This document shows positions 8,509 to 19,300 of a DNA stretch of 64,000 bases, in pieces (position 1 is the stretch's first letter; every line of letters starts with the position of its first letter). A program made the translations under genes and the position numbers. A model generated the notes under the pieces. That model did not search any database, was not told where the DNA came from, and saw only the letters and a program-made list of their open reading frames with translations. This DNA comes from Cytophagales bacterium (GTDB lineage Bacteria; Bacteroidota; Bacteroidia; Cytophagales; Spirosomataceae). The stretch covers positions 60,323 through 124,322 of the forward strand of contig JANSYO010000004.1 in the NCBI GenBank assembly GCA_024742395.1, in the 5' to 3' direction.

Positions 8509-9963
8509 TTATATAGATGACAGATAATCCAGAAGCGTAACAGCGGCTGGTTCTGAAACTTTTAAAATGACATTTGGGAAAACTCCCATGATTAATACAA
8601 TTCCTGAAATAATGACCAAAACAAGTCTTTCCAGGCCAGTAACATCCGCAATGATCAGTTGGCTGTCTTTGACCTCCCCAAACATGGTATTCTGGAAAAG
8701 GCGAAGCATATAAACTGCCCCTAAAATAATACTCAAACCAGCAATGACTCCAATGAGTTTGTCAAATTCAAAAACAGCCTTTAACATCAGAAACTCACCC
8801 ACGAAACCATTAGTCAAAGGTAAAGCCACACTTCCCAAAAGGATGATCATAAAGAGAACACTCAATACCGGTGCTTGCTGACTAATACCACCAAGTTGAG
8901 ACAAACTTCTGGTACCTGTTCTATCAAAAATTATTTTTGCCACATAAAACAAACCAACGGCATTGACTCCGTGAGCCAGCATTTGAAATACCGCACCCTG
9001 AATACCTTCCACAGATCCACTTAAAACCCCAGCTGCCATTAAACCCATGTGGGCAAAAGAAGAGTAGGCAATAAGTCTCTTTATGTCGTCTTGCTTAATT
9101 GCAATAACAGAACCATAAATAAGACCGACAATTGCCAGTAGGGTGACAATCATAGCATATTCATTCGCAGCTAATGGAGCCATAGGCAAAGCAATACGTA
9201 TTAAACCAAATACCCCCATTTTAGAAAGAAGTCCTGAAAGCAACATTGTTGCTGTAGCAGGAGAATCTGTGTAAGCATTAGGCTGCCACGTGTGAAATGG
9301 AAATAGAGGCATTTTAATCGCAAAGGCAATTATGAAAGCCCCAAAAAGAAGCATTTGGACTTTAGCCGGCATTAAGGCTGCTGTTGATTTCAAAGCTTCA
9401 AGATCAGCGGTTTGCCCTTTGGTGTAAAGAAATACCATAGCCGCCAGCATAAGCAATGATCCGAAGATGGTATAAATAAACATCTTAAAGGCAGACTTTG
9501 GGGCATTCTCTCCTCCCCAATTGATGATCAAAAAATACACCGGAACTAATGCTGCCTCGAAAAAGAAATAAAACAAGAACAGATCACCGGCGGTAAATAC
9601 TCCTACCAGTGTAAACTGAGTAAAGAGTACTAAAGAATAAAAGACATTTGACTTTTCTCTGCCTTTATCTGCAGCACTTAATACAATAAGCGGCACTAAA
9701 ACCGAAGTGAGGGCAAGCAACAAAACACTTATTCCATCGGCTGAAAACTTAAAATTCAATCCGGCAGAAGCAATCCAAGGTTTTGCAAAAGAGAATATCT
9801 CTGTACTACCCGAAGTAAATTGAGCAGCAGCATATATAAAAACACCTAGAGAAAGTAAAGAGGAGGCAATTGCTACACTTTTAGCTGAGGCCTCATTTCT
9901 ACCAATTACAAATGAGAGCAAAGCACCAACCAAAGGAATCAATAACAACAATAATAAAAACAT
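8509..9963 (-). CDS. nuoM: NADH-quinone oxidoreductase subunit M
   Basis: 484 residues, second antiporter-like subunit of the complex I membrane arm. The conserved segment AIKMPLFPFHTWQPNAYTD carries the central channel lysine. DIKRLIAYSSFAHMG is the paired broken-helix motif, and a conserved glutamate sits in FYFFFEAALVPVYFL. The start ATG is 4 nt after the nuoL stop, so translation is probably coupled. Confidence 0.96.
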   Translation of the reverse strand: MFLLLLLLIPLVGALLSFVIGRNEASAKSVAIASSLLSLGVFIYAAAQFTSGSTEIFSFAKPWIASAGLNFKFSADGISVLLLALTSVLVPLIVLSAADKGREKSNVFYSLVLFTQFTLVGVFTAGDLFLFYFFFEAALVPVYFLIINWGGENAPKSAFKMFIYTIFGSLLMLAAMVFLYTKGQTADLEALKSTAALMPAKVQMLLFGAFIIAFAIKMPLFPFHTWQPNAYTDSPATATMLLSGLLSKMGVFGLIRIALPMAPLAANEYAMIVTLLAIVGLIYGSVIAIKQDDIKRLIAYSSFAHMGLMAAGVLSGSVEGIQGAVFQMLAHGVNAVGLFYVAKIIFDRTGTRSLSQLGGISQQAPVLSVLFMIILLGSVALPLTNGFVGEFLMLKAVFEFDKLIGVIAGLSIILGAVYMLRLFQNTMFGEVKDSQLIIADVTGLERLVLVIISGIVLIMGVFPNVILKVSEPAAVTLLDYLSSI

Positions 9964-9967
9964 CTAT

Positions 9968-11917
9968 TTATTTGATTTGAGCTTTGAACATTGAGAAAAA
10001 TCCATCGACCAATTCATTGCCAATATTGAGTAGTAAAATAGCTGCTATAGCCATACCCATCACCAATAAATAAAACCTGGTAGAACCCGTTTGAAGCTTA
10101 TTGCTGGCTTTGCCAAGTATGGCAGTAAACGAGCCAAGAGAATTTACAGCACCATCCAGCACTTTGGTATCAAAAACATTCCCAAAGAAAGTGGACGCCT
10201 TTTCTACAGGGTTCACAAAGGTCTTATTGTATGCTTCATCTAAATAATATTTATCAGCCAACACCTTTTTCAAACCACTTAATTCACCATCTGCTACAGG
10301 TAAAGACTTATTCTTCACATAAACCATATAAGCGGCAGCAAAGGCAATCAGTGCCAGCAGAACTGACCCACCCATTAGCAGCCACTCCATGGAATGACTT
10401 AGGTGTACTTGGCCAAATTCAGGATTGACTGATCTGGATCCCTCGTATATTGGACTTAAGAATTCACTCAGAGCATGCGGCAAGTGAAATATTTCAGGAA
10501 AACCAATAAAACCACCTACCACAGATAATACAGCAAGAACAATCAAAGGTATGGTCATTGACGAAGGAGATTCATGAAGATGATCTTCTTGTTCTTTGGT
10601 TCCTCTAAAAGTACCGGTGAAGGTTAAAAAGAACAACCTGAACATATAAAAAGCCGTCATAAACGAGCCTAGCATAGCCAGTGCCCACATGAGTTTATTG
10701 TGCTCAAATACGTGAGCCAGAATCTCATCTTTAGAAAAGAAACCAGCAAAAGGCGGTAACCCTGATATGGCTATGGTACCGATCAGGAAGGTAATGGATG
10801 TGATTTTTATTTTTGACCAAAGCCCACCCATTTTTCTAATATCCTGTTCATCACTCATAGCATGAATTACAGAGCCAGCACCTAAGAAAAGAAGGGCCTT
10901 GAAGAATGCATGAGTTATCACATGAAAAAAGCCTGAAGTATACGCCATAACCCCTAAGCCTATAAACATGTAACCCAGTTGGCTTACCGTAGAATAGGCC
11001 AAAACTTTCTTGATGTCATTTTGAAAGAGAGCTATTGACGCCGCCACTAAAGCAGTTAAAGTTCCTATCCAGGCTATAAACTCCAGTGTATCTGGCGAAA
11101 GCGTATAAAGAACATTGCTACGTACCACCATATAAATACCCGATGTTACCATTGTTGCTGCATGAATCAAGGCCGAAACCGGAGTTGGCCCCGCCATGGC
11201 ATCTGGCAACCAGGTAAATAAAGGTATCTGGGCCGACTTACCCATGGCTCCGATAAAAAGACAAAATGTGATAAACATTAAGCCAATATCACCAACAGGA
11301 AGTGCTTTTGCCTGCTCAAATACCGAAAGGTACTCTAATGTTCCAAATTGATTGATGAGTAGGAAAATCCCAATAAGGAAACCAAGATCTCCAACTCTGT
11401 TCATTACGAAAGCCTTACGGGCCGCATCTCCAAAATCTTCTCTCTTGTTCCAGAAACCAATCAGAAGGTAAGAGCATAATCCTACGCCTTCCCATCCGAT
11501 AAACATGATCAGATAATTAGCACCCATTACAAGCAGCAACATAGAGAACAAGAAGAGGTTCAGATAAGCGAAAAACTTACCGTAGCCTTCATCATGACTC
11601 ATATAACCTTTAGAATACAGATGAATCAATGTACCCACACCGGTTATAATAAAAAGCATCAAAATGCTTAGCTGATCTATCTGAAAGGCAAATGAGATGT
11701 TTAAACCACCCACTGTTATCCAGTCAAAAAGCGGCTGAATGATGGTCTCTTCTGACTGTTTAAATTCAAGGTAGACCAGAACGGTGCTTATGAAAGAAAG
11801 CAAAGAGGCTCCTATTCCAATTGGAGCCACCAGAGATTTTGGAATTTTCTTATATCCAAAACCATTAATCAAAAAGCCTATTAATGGAAAAAGAGGTATA
11901 AGTGATATTAATGACAT
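9968..11917 (-). CDS. nuoL: NADH-quinone oxidoreductase subunit L
   Basis: 649 residues, the largest antiporter-like subunit, with about 16 helices and the C-terminal lateral amphipathic helix that clamps the membrane arm. Signatures include MFIGWEGVGLCSYLLIGFW and PLFTWLPDAMAGPTPVSALI. The second carries the proton-channel residues, followed by HAATMV. DIKKVLAYSTVSQLGYM is also present. Length and order (K-L-M-N) match other bacteria. It starts 13 nt after nuoK. Confidence 0.96.
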   Translation of the reverse strand: MSLISLIPLFPLIGFLINGFGYKKIPKSLVAPIGIGASLLSFISTVLVYLEFKQSEETIIQPLFDWITVGGLNISFAFQIDQLSILMLFIITGVGTLIHLYSKGYMSHDEGYGKFFAYLNLFLFSMLLLVMGANYLIMFIGWEGVGLCSYLLIGFWNKREDFGDAARKAFVMNRVGDLGFLIGIFLLINQFGTLEYLSVFEQAKALPVGDIGLMFITFCLFIGAMGKSAQIPLFTWLPDAMAGPTPVSALIHAATMVTSGIYMVVRSNVLYTLSPDTLEFIAWIGTLTALVAASIALFQNDIKKVLAYSTVSQLGYMFIGLGVMAYTSGFFHVITHAFFKALLFLGAGSVIHAMSDEQDIRKMGGLWSKIKITSITFLIGTIAISGLPPFAGFFSKDEILAHVFEHNKLMWALAMLGSFMTAFYMFRLFFLTFTGTFRGTKEQEDHLHESPSSMTIPLIVLAVLSVVGGFIGFPEIFHLPHALSEFLSPIYEGSRSVNPEFGQVHLSHSMEWLLMGGSVLLALIAFAAAYMVYVKNKSLPVADGELSGLKKVLADKYYLDEAYNKTFVNPVEKASTFFGNVFDTKVLDGAVNSLGSFTAILGKASNKLQTGSTRFYLLVMGMAIAAILLLNIGNELVDGFFSMFKAQIK

Positions 11918-11930
11918 ATTCTATATTCTT

Positions 11931-12272
11931 TTAACCTCGAAGTTTGTCTAAAAAACTAATGTCAATGGTGCGAATGTTTCTGTAGATCATAACGATAATC
12001 GCCAAACCTACAGCCACTTCTGCGGCAGCAACGGCCATAATAAAGAAAACAAAAACCTGACCGTTAGGATCAGACTTATACGACGAAAATGCTACCAAAA
12101 GAAGGTTAACGGCATTGAGCATAAGCTCAATAGACATAAACATGATTATGGCATTTTTTCTAACAAACACACCCACCACTCCTATGATAAAGAGAATACT
12201 GGCTAACAAAATGTAATTTGTCAGAGGTACTTGTGCTATTATATCCGGAATTGCCGGTAATTGAGTCTCCAT
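11931..12272 (-). CDS. nuoK: NADH-quinone oxidoreductase subunit K
   Basis: 113 residues, three helices. The two buried glutamates typical of NuoK are present, one in MSIELMLNAVNLLLV and one in AAAEVAVGLAI. It is the first gene of this cluster: the next gene upstream is an unrelated exonuclease, so nuoJ and the remaining subunits must be encoded elsewhere or be absent. The N-terminus is about 10 residues longer than in E. coli. Confidence 0.95.
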   Translation of the reverse strand: METQLPAIPDIIAQVPLTNYILLASILFIIGVVGVFVRKNAIIMFMSIELMLNAVNLLLVAFSSYKSDPNGQVFVFFIMAVAAAEVAVGLAIIVMIYRNIRTIDISFLDKLRG

Positions 12273-12303
12273 TAATATGTGTTAAGGAGTTTAAAAATCG
12301 CCG

Positions 12304-12311
12304 CAAAATTA
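12304..12311 (-). promoter_or_regulatory. -7 promoter element for nuoKLMN
   Basis: Minus-strand TAATTTTG, exact match to TAnnTTTG and followed by the frequent CGG context, 32 nt before the nuoK ATG. No good TTG at -33. It supports transcription of nuoKLMN starting here rather than reading in from an upstream nuo gene. Confidence 0.5.
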
Positions 12312-12411
12312 GCCATTTAATATTTTATAGAGAAAACTTTCTAGCACCTTTAATAAGGAACAAATTGAACTATTTTAAGAAATTGGCCGATTTCAATGGC
12401 AAAAATGAGAT

Positions 12412-13233
12412 TTAACCGAACAATGAACCCGCCATACTAAGTTTTATCTGAGTCAATTTCTGCTTAGTATCCAAAGGAAAATCATTATTCATGATCCAGT
12501 CATAGTAGGCAGGTTCTCTTTTCAGCACGTCAGTTACCAAACGCCCCCTATGCTTTCCAAAATTGAAGACAATTTCATCTTTATCGTTATAAGCCATCCT
12601 GGCAGCAAAATCCACTATTTTGCCTGAAGTAAATTCATGGAGAGCCTCCACATCATTCTTAACAGGCTCTATTTCTTCACCTTTTTTAGTTTCAATTTTC
12701 ACACCCTCATACCTTTCTACCTGGGCACATAAAACCTCCATTGTAGCTATAGTATCAGCTTCTGCACTGTGGGCATTCACAAGGCTTTTATCACAGTAAA
12801 ATTTATACGCAGCACCTAAAGTCCTTGGTTCCATTTGATGGAAAATTCTCTGCACATCTACCAGTTTCCTGTTTTTAATATCAAACATGCCGGAGTCTAC
12901 CCGCAAGAACTCCTCTACCAGCATAGGTATGTCAAAACGATTACTATTAAAACCTGCCAGATCGCAACCCTGAAGAAACTGAGCCATTGACTTCGCCAAC
13001 TGCTTAAACGTAGGACAGTCTTTTACATCTTCATCATAAATGCCATGAATAAGACTTGACTCAACAGGAATGGGCATTTCCGGATTAATTCTTTTGGTTT
13101 TGATATCCACAGAACCATCAGGCATAGCCTTGGCAATAGAAATCTCCACTATTCTGTCTTTTGAAATATTTGTACCTGTAGTTTCCAGGTCAAAAAAGGC
13201 AAGTGGTTTTTTAAGTTTTAATGAATGCGTCAT
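12412..13233 (-). CDS. DEDDh 3'-5' exonuclease (DnaQ-like)
   Basis: 273 residues. The DnaQ/epsilon-type exonuclease domain fills residues 10-185. Exo I is FFDLETTG with D15 and E17. Exo II is FNSNRFDIPML. Exo III is NAHSAEADTIAT with the catalytic His and Asp. A C-terminal extension (about 210-270, FNFGKHRGRLVTDVL...YYDWIM) resembles the short domain found fused to such exonucleases in Bacteroidota and in DUF3820 proteins. It probably degrades single-stranded DNA or RNA ends or proofreads. It stands alone, with its own -7 box at 13261-13268. Confidence 0.9.
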   Translation of the reverse strand: MTHSLKLKKPLAFFDLETTGTNISKDRIVEISIAKAMPDGSVDIKTKRINPEMPIPVESSLIHGIYDEDVKDCPTFKQLAKSMAQFLQGCDLAGFNSNRFDIPMLVEEFLRVDSGMFDIKNRKLVDVQRIFHQMEPRTLGAAYKFYCDKSLVNAHSAEADTIATMEVLCAQVERYEGVKIETKKGEEIEPVKNDVEALHEFTSGKIVDFAARMAYNDKDEIVFNFGKHRGRLVTDVLKREPAYYDWIMNNDFPLDTKQKLTQIKLSMAGSLFG

Positions 13234-13260
13234 GAAATATGTTTATGCCAATAGATGTAG

Positions 13261-13268
13261 CAAAGGTA
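13261..13268 (-). promoter_or_regulatory. -7 promoter element for the DEDDh exonuclease
   Basis: Minus-strand TACCTTTG matches TAnnTTTG, 28 nt before the ATG. No clear -33 TTG. Confidence 0.45.
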
Positions 13269-13333
13269 GCAAAATCGAAATGCCCTTAGGTATACCCAGT
13301 AATTTTAAAGCTCAGAATCTAATTTTTCAATGA

Positions 13334-14392
13334 ATGGGGTCAATTCCAAAAATCAAAGGAAGAGGAGCACAGGTAAATACTAACAATAAGTTTTTAGAGC
13401 ATAGCATTGAATACGATGACGCCTTCAGCTATCTGGAAAAAGATAATTTCAGAGACCAAAAGACAAAATACCTGATAGAACATCCTAAAAAAATCGTGAA
13501 TGAGATAAAAAGTCCCGATTTAAGAATGGGTAAGTCTGCGAATCCTTATCAAGGCTGTGAGCATGGTTGTATCTACTGTTACGCCAGAAACACACATGAG
13601 TACTTTGGGTTTTCAGCCGGCTTGGAGTTTGAACAAAAAATTATTGTAAAGAAAAACGCTGCAGAACTTCTTGAGAAGGAACTTAACAAAAAATCATGGA
13701 TTCCTAAGCCCATTATGTTTTCCGGTAATACAGATTGCTATCAGCCAGCAGAAAAGGAATTTAAACTTACCAGAGCCATGCTCGAAATATGCCTCAAATA
13801 TGGAAATCCCGTCACTATCATAACAAAAAACGCACTTATCAAGCGAGATATTGACATCCTAAAAAAACTTTCTGAAGAGAGGCTAATCAGTGTTATTATT
13901 TCACTTACCACTCTCAATGAAGAATTAAGAAGAGCCCTTGAACCCAGAACGGTTTCGGGACTTAAACGACTGGAGATTGTTAAGTTTCTTAACGAAAATG
14001 GCATACCTACCGGAGTAAACACTGCACCAATTATTCCTGGATTAAATGATCATGAAATCCCGGAATTAATCAAACAAGCTGCATCAAATGGAGCTTGCTG
14101 GGCAGGTTACACTACCGTACGACTGAATGGCTCTGTAGGCCAGATTTTTGAAGACTGGATTTATAAAACCTTTCCGAATAAAGCCGATAAGGTACTTAAA
14201 CAAATTAAGGAAATGCATGGCGGCACACTTAACGACAGCACTTTTGGTCGAAGAATAACAGGCGAAGGCCATTACGCCGAGCATATTAAGCAGCTTCACC
14301 GATTAGCCAGAAAAAAATATATGCCAGATAGGCAATTCCCCGAATTGGAAATCAGCAAGTTTAAACGCCATGGCCAGATTAACCTATTTTAA
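13334..14392 (+). CDS. PA0069-family radical SAM protein
   Basis: 352 residues, SplB-like radical SAM superfamily. The [4Fe-4S]-binding CxxxCxxC is C75, C79 and C82 (GCEHGCIYCYAR). The family hallmark GRGAQVN is at residues 9-15, and the barrel motifs SGNTDCYQP and ITKNALI are present. The reaction and substrate of this widespread family are not established; it is cytoplasmic. The ATG at 13334 follows another ATG four bases earlier in a different frame. It is transcribed divergently from the exonuclease, and its 3' end overlaps the convergent small gene by 14 bp. Confidence 0.92.
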   Translation: MGSIPKIKGRGAQVNTNNKFLEHSIEYDDAFSYLEKDNFRDQKTKYLIEHPKKIVNEIKSPDLRMGKSANPYQGCEHGCIYCYARNTHEYFGFSAGLEFEQKIIVKKNAAELLEKELNKKSWIPKPIMFSGNTDCYQPAEKEFKLTRAMLEICLKYGNPVTIITKNALIKRDIDILKKLSEERLISVIISLTTLNEELRRALEPRTVSGLKRLEIVKFLNENGIPTGVNTAPIIPGLNDHEIPELIKQAASNGACWAGYTTVRLNGSVGQIFEDWIYKTFPNKADKVLKQIKEMHGGTLNDSTFGRRITGEGHYAEHIKQLHRLARKKYMPDRQFPELEISKFKRHGQINLF

Positions 14393-14669
14393 TCTCTCTC
14401 CAGTATTTCAAAATCTCTGTTTCACTAAACTCAGCATCATGAAATTGTGTATCTCCTGAACAAACCGTAGCGATCAGGGCTTTAGGCCAAATGAGCTTAC
14501 TCCCCAAAATGTAGGCTTCGGAGAATATTTCCGACTCCAGAATTCTTCGGTATGGACTCTGCTTATCAGGCACTGTATAATTCAGAAAGTCTATCACATT
14601 CAGATTAAGTATGGTACCTCCCACAGATATTAATTCAATTGATGGATAGTTTATACTTTTTATTTCCAT
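14379..14669 (-). CDS. Small hypothetical protein
   Basis: 96 residues, no family recognised. It has no signal peptide or membrane segment. Mixed composition with aromatic residues spread through it (NYPSIELISVGG, then FLNYTVPDKQSPYRR) looks like a small folded cytosolic protein, and its codon use is like that of the neighbours. It fills most of the space between the radical SAM gene and glpK. Its stop lies 14 bp inside the convergent radical SAM gene. It precedes no other minus-strand gene closely and may be read through from glpK (34 nt gap), in which case it is a downstream passenger. Confidence 0.55.
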   Translation of the reverse strand: MEIKSINYPSIELISVGGTILNLNVIDFLNYTVPDKQSPYRRILESEIFSEAYILGSKLIWPKALIATVCSGDTQFHDAEFSETEILKYWREIKIG

Positions 14670-14702
14670 AAGGAAACAACAACATCTACCAGGCTTTGAT
14701 TC

Positions 14703-16199
14703 CTATTCTTCCCAGTCAAGACTTCTTTCAATAGCTTTTTTCCATCCATTAAAATTTTTTGCTCTTAACTCTTCAGACATTTTAGATTCCCAGGTTTTAT
14801 CAATGCCCCAATTAGATTTCAAATCTTCGAAACTTTTCCAATAGCCAACTGCCATTCCCGCGGCATAGGCTGCTCCTAAAGCGGTGGTTTCTATCATTTT
14901 TGGCCTAATCACCTCCACATCCATTATGTCAGACTGAAACTGCATTAAAAGCTCATTGACCGTCATTCCTCCATCCACTCTTAAAGACTTAATTTCAATA
15001 TCGCTGTCTTTTTCCATCGCCTCTAAAACATCACGCGTCTGATAGGCTGTTGCTTCTAAAACCGCCCTGGCAATATGACTCTTGTTCACGTATCGGGTCA
15101 ATCCAGCTATAATTCCACGTGCATTATTGTTCCAATGCGGTGCATATAAACCCGAGAATGCCGGCACAAAATAAGCTCCGCCGTTATCTTCAACCTCGGC
15201 TGCCAAATTTTGTACGTCTGCACTGTTCTTAATGATTCCTAAGTTGTCTCTCAACCATTGTACCAAGGCACCTGCTATGGCAATGGAACCTTCTAACGCA
15301 TAATGCACAGGCTCACCGTCAAACTGATATGCCACGGTGGTAAGAAGTCCGTACTTTGAGGCTACAGCTTCTGTACCTGTATTCATTAACATAAAGCAGC
15401 CTGTTCCGTAAGTATTTTTTGCCTCACCGGGAGCGTAACAGGTCTGTCCAACTAAGGCTGCCTGCTGGTCACCCAGAATACCTGCCAGTGGCACACCCCT
15501 CATGGCTTCGGACTTTATCTTTCCGTACACTTTTGAACTGGGCATTATGGCCGGAAGCATCGCTTTTGGGATATTCAACTTTTCCAGGATTTCATCGTCC
15601 CATTCAATAGACTTTATATTCATCAGCTGTGTTCTTGAGGCATTGGTTACATCTGTTAAATGCAAACCTCCGTCTATCCCACCGGTAAGGTGCCATACGG
15701 TGTAGGTGTCCATATTACCAAAAACAGCTTCCCCTTTTTCTGCAGCTTCTCTTACCCCCTCCACATTATCAAGAATCCACTGTATTTTCAGTCCACTGAA
15801 ATAGGTAGCCAAAGGCAATCCTGTCTTTTCTTTAAACCATTCTGAGCCAATGGACTTTTCCAATTCATCAACCTTTTTTCCAACACGTGTATCTTGCCAT
15901 ACTATAGCGTTATAATAAGGCTTCCCAGTTTTTTTATTCCAAACCATTGTAGTTTCCCGCTGATTGGTAATGCCACAGGCCGCAATATCGGCGGATGATA
16001 AATTTGCCTTGATTCTGGCATTGGCAACTACTTCAAGGGTGTTTTGTCTGATTTCTTCCGGATTATGCTCTACCCATCCTGCTTTGGGAAAGATTTGCTC
16101 ATGTTCTTTCTGACCTACAGAAACAATTTCTCCCTTTTTATTAAAAATTATACAGCGGGTGCTGGTGGTGCCCTGATCTATGGCAGCTACGTAATTCAT
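14703..16199 (-). CDS. glpK: Glycerol kinase
   Basis: 498 residues, FGGY family. It converts glycerol and ATP to sn-glycerol 3-phosphate. The N-terminal phosphate-binding loop is [18 protein letters not shown]-type signatures include GITNQRETT, the catalytic Asp in [10 protein letters not shown], and [20 protein letters not shown] (shortened here to [13 protein letters not shown]). Length is standard. No glpF or glpD is adjacent. The start ATG at 16199 is the only good one. Confidence 0.96.
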   Translation of the reverse strand: MNYVAAIDQGTTSTRCIIFNKKGEIVSVGQKEHEQIFPKAGWVEHNPEEIRQNTLEVVANARIKANLSSADIAACGITNQRETTMVWNKKTGKPYYNAIVWQDTRVGKKVDELEKSIGSEWFKEKTGLPLATYFSGLKIQWILDNVEGVREAAEKGEAVFGNMDTYTVWHLTGGIDGGLHLTDVTNASRTQLMNIKSIEWDDEILEKLNIPKAMLPAIMPSSKVYGKIKSEAMRGVPLAGILGDQQAALVGQTCYAPGEAKNTYGTGCFMLMNTGTEAVASKYGLLTTVAYQFDGEPVHYALEGSIAIAGALVQWLRDNLGIIKNSADVQNLAAEVEDNGGAYFVPAFSGLYAPHWNNNARGIIAGLTRYVNKSHIARAVLEATAYQTRDVLEAMEKDSDIEIKSLRVDGGMTVNELLMQFQSDIMDVEVIRPKMIETTALGAAYAAGMAVGYWKSFEDLKSNWGIDKTWESKMSEELRAKNFNGWKKAIERSLDWEE

Positions 16200-16272
16200 A
16201 GGTTTAGTTTAATAGGATTGAAGCTTCAAGTTAATTGGAAAATTCTTGTCTTAAAACTTTGGATGTAAAAGA

Positions 16273-16310
16273 TAAAAAAAGGGCTCCGATGATTTTTCAT
16301 CGAAGCCCTT
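16273..16310 (-). terminator. Terminator of the RND efflux operon
   Basis: Long stem on the minus strand (AAGGGCT.CGATGA with TCATCG.AGCCCTT, 16279-16292 with 16297-16310) followed by T7. It lies between the RND gene stop at 16330 and glpK. Confidence 0.85.
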
Positions 16311-16329
16311 CCTGCAAAACTCTGTGTTA

Positions 16330-19300
16330 TTATGCTTCTGCCCCTCTCAAATACTCTCTCTCAATGGCCTCTTCACCTCTGATTTTTTTCTGAATTCTGT
16401 CAGAAATGTAGTACATACAAGGTACAATTATCAATGTCAAAATAGTGGAGAATGCTAATCCAAAAATAATGGTCCAAGCCAAAATATTCCAGAATACCGC
16501 GGAGTCACCTCCGATATGCACCACCCAGTCAAGATCAACAAATAAGGCACCAAAGTCAAAGGCCAATCCAATAGCCAGAGGAATCATACCTAAGATAGTG
16601 GATGAGGCAGTTAACAATACCGGCGTCAATCGCGTACTCCCCCCTTCAATAATGGCTTCTTTAACCGTAAAGCCTCTTTTCCGCATCTCATCTATAAATT
16701 CAATAAGCAGAATTCCGTTTTTAACCACAATACCTGCCAGAGCGATAATCCCTACTCCAGACATGATTACTGAGAAAGTCTTATCGAAAATAAGGAAACC
16801 AAGCAATACGCCTATTAAACTAAGGATGATTGTAAAAAATATGATGAATGGCTTAATTATACTGTTAAACTGAGCTGCCAAAATCAAATAAATGATAGCA
16901 ATAGCCACTAGAAATGCTGAACTAAGGAAAGCCATAGCCTCCGCTTGTTCTTTCTGCTCACCACCCTGAGAAATGCTATAACCTGATGGAAGTTCTAAAT
17001 CAGATATTTCATCCAATATCATTTTATTAATCTGCGTGGCTTGCTCTTTATAGGCAGCCGTCACATCAGAGCTCAGCGTAATAGTACGCATGGCATCCGT
17101 TCTGTTAATTTGACTGAAAGTAGTAGAGTACGAAATGTCTGCTACCGTAGATAAAGGAACAGATCTTAAAATACCGCCCATATTCATATCTCTATAGGTG
17201 ATATTCATGCTTAGCAATTGCTCTATTTGACTTCTGTCAGATTCTTTCAATCGCAACTGAATTGGATATTCATCATCCGTATCTCTGAATTTTGAAATCT
17301 CATTTCCAAACAAGGCTGTTCTTAAGGCCATGGCGATGGTAGCCGTGCTAATACCCTCACGAGATGCCTTTTCACGATCTACATCAACCACAATTTCCGG
17401 CTTGTTAGTCACCAGGTCAGACTTTAACTCATCTATTCCCGGAATACCACTGGCTTCAATTTTTGCAAAGACCTGCTCTTCAATGCTTCTTAATACCTCA
17501 AAATCTTCACCTTTTATTTCTAATGTAATTGGCTTTCCTGTAGGAGGTCCATTGCTTTCTCTTTCAATTGAAATAGAAGTACCTGGAATGTTTTGCACGG
17601 CATCTCTAATTTTGCCAAGCAATTCCTGTGAAGAGACTGTTCCACGATGTTCTTTCCCTACAAAGGCTACAGTTACTTTAGATTTATGAGGTGTAGCAGA
17701 CCTATCCGGGTTCATTGGGTCACCAGCATTCTTACCCACATTAGAAATCACAGAGTTTACCGCAGACATGGCATTGTTTTCTGCCAGCACTTTAAATACT
17801 CTTCCTTCTATCTCCTTGGTTACCTGATCTGTTTTAACGGCATCAGTACCAATCGGCATTACATTATACACGTAGATATAATCTGGCTCTGCTGACGGGA
17901 AGAATACCACATTAGGTTTCTTAATCCCCATAAAAACGAAGGTCAGTATCAGCAATACGAAAGAGGCAAGAACTGCAAAAACAGGTCTCCAACCTTCCAG
18001 AATCCATCTAATGGCACTGGCATAAGAACTCTTCAGCTTCGGTAGAAGATTCTCCTGAAAAGGAATAATCAACTTTGGTGTTAACACAAAGTGATTAAAT
18101 ATGATCAAAACAGCCAAAAGAACAAGCACATTGGCAATACCAAACATTGTTCCTGAACCAGCTAAGGCAGATAATAGATAAAATACCAAAGCCAGTATGC
18201 CTAGAACCATCAAAGATCTCTTTAAAGGAGCAAAACCCGTTTCAATTTCTTTGTCTTCATCTTCTCTTTTCATGAAGGTCATGGCAAACACAGGGTTCAT
18301 CACGTAAGACACAACAAGTGAAGCGAACAAAGTAAATATTAAGGTGTATGGTAGGTACTTCATAAATTCACCAACTATTCCCGGCCAGAAAAGCAAAGGA
18401 AAAAACGGTGCAATGGTAGTCAAAGTACCAGCCAATACTGGAATAAACACCTCAGAAGCCGCCAGTTTTACAGCTTCCATAATGCTTAAGTTCTTGTGCT
18501 TATTGAAAATACGGTGGGAGTTCTCTATCACCACAATGGCATCATCTACCACTATACCCAAACCTAATAGAAATGCAAAAAGCACAATCGTATTTAAGGT
18601 AAAGCCCATGGCCATTAAAGGATAGAAAGCCAATAGTGCCGAAAGAGGTACCGATAATCCCACGAAAATGGCATCTCTAACTCCCATGAAGAACATCAAA
18701 ACCAACACCACAAAGATGAAGCCCATCACAACAGTATTGATCAAATCATTGATATCTGCCTTTGTACGGTCACTTTGATCTGCCGTAATAGTGACATCAA
18801 GCCCAGCAGGTGCCTTCTCTTTAAAGTCGGCCAGGATTTCTTCGATAGCCTCTGAAGCAATAATCAGGTTTTCGCCACTCCTTTTTATTACGTTAAGCGT
18901 AATAACCGGCTTGTTATCAAGTCTCGCAAAGTCCTGTCTTTCTGCATTAGAATCTACTACGTCTGCAATTTCATACAAATGTGCTGAAGCACCGGTACCT
19001 GAAGTAACGATCACGTTTCTCAGCTGCTCAACAGACTGAAATTCGCCCTTAATTCTTAAAGTTCTTCGTACATTATCTACATTAAGTTCGCCTGCAGAGA
19101 TATTGATGTTCTCATTTTGCACGGCAGACTGTATATCGTAAAAAGCAAGGCCATAGGACTGCATTTTTTGCAAATCCAGATTAATCTGAATTTCCCTTTC
19201 CAGTGCACCCACAATATCCACTCGGGTTATCTCAGGAAGTTCTTCAATTCTGTCCTGAATATCCTCGCCATACCTTTTAATTTTTTCCAGAGGAAAATCT

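Noticed and set aside
16445..16873. 142-codon open frame antisense to the RND permease gene
   Set aside because: Composition (many Ile, Pro, Ser) and position match an antisense shadow; the RND reading frame is strongly supported.
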